In this document: in pieces, positions 23,340 to 23,380 of the stretch
Layout: each line of letters opens with the position of its first letter
How positions within the stretch are numbered: position 1 is the first letter of the stretch
Origin: Timburyella sp030842085
GTDB lineage: Bacteria > Bacillota > Clostridia > Oscillospirales > Acutalibacteraceae
Reading direction: 5' to 3'
Assembly: GCA_030842085.1 (NCBI GenBank)
Contig: JAUUSE010000027.1
Coordinates: 1-23,380, forward strand
DNA length: 23,380 nucleotides
Position numbers and translations under genes: made by a program
The notes under the pieces: generated by a model
Databases searched by the model: none
What the model was told of the DNA's origin: nothing
Seen by the model: only the letters and a program-made list of their open reading frames with translations

Positions 23340-23380
23340 TCCTCAAAAACCATTGATTTTTCAAGGCTTCACGCCTGTTT

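Overview
The window looks like chromosomal DNA from an anaerobic member of the Firmicutes, most likely a clostridium. The reasons are strong AGGAGG-type ribosome binding sites, good sigma-A promoters (TTGACA-17-TATAAT type), a Bacillus-type sufCDSUB iron-sulfur operon with the SufU scaffold, and the miaB - ylbF/ymcA-like - mutS - mutL order familiar from this phylum. The genus cannot be set from the sequence alone.

Region 1 (1-457): the start of a leftward lipoprotein gene whose frame is broken by what looks like one missing A in an A run, then spacer and a strong tRNA promoter.

Region 2 (458-5075) is the most interesting part. It is a tRNA-Thr(CGU) integration hotspot holding a compact, very A+T-rich element of about 3.46 kb (E1). 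E1 carries a tyrosine integrase, a CRESS-DNA-virus-like Rep (HUH endonuclease plus superfamily 3 helicase), a small unknown protein, an AlpA/excisionase-like protein and a Cro/CI-type repressor. In front of rep lie iterons and a stem-loop whose loop carries TAGTATTAC on the rep strand, the nonanucleotide of circovirus and nanovirus origins. E1 is flanked by a 213-bp direct repeat that starts inside the tRNA gene. The right copy of that repeat is split by a second 880-bp insert (E2), which carries one XRE regulator between two terminators and sits at a CTTGTG core in the tRNA terminator loop. A third, older partial tRNA/terminator duplication lies at 5019-5067, so the site has been used repeatedly.

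Region 3 (5270-11150): a leftward gene for an XRE-domain/SAM methyltransferase fusion, a rightward gene for a divergent methionyl-tRNA synthetase, a leftward small membrane protein and leftward enolase, each with its own promoter or terminator.

Region 4 (11485-16912): a promoter with a leader of about 300 nt, then sufC-sufD-sufS-sufU-sufB and a terminator, encoding the SUF Fe-S assembly machine. Region 5 (17003-23380): miaB, a Cys-rich YlbF/YmcA family protein and mutS in a row, then a separately promoted mutL whose frame ends at 484 codons without the usual C-terminal domain. The Fe-S theme links regions 4 and 5: SUF would supply clusters to MiaB and probably to the YlbF-like protein. MutS and MutL perform mismatch repair.
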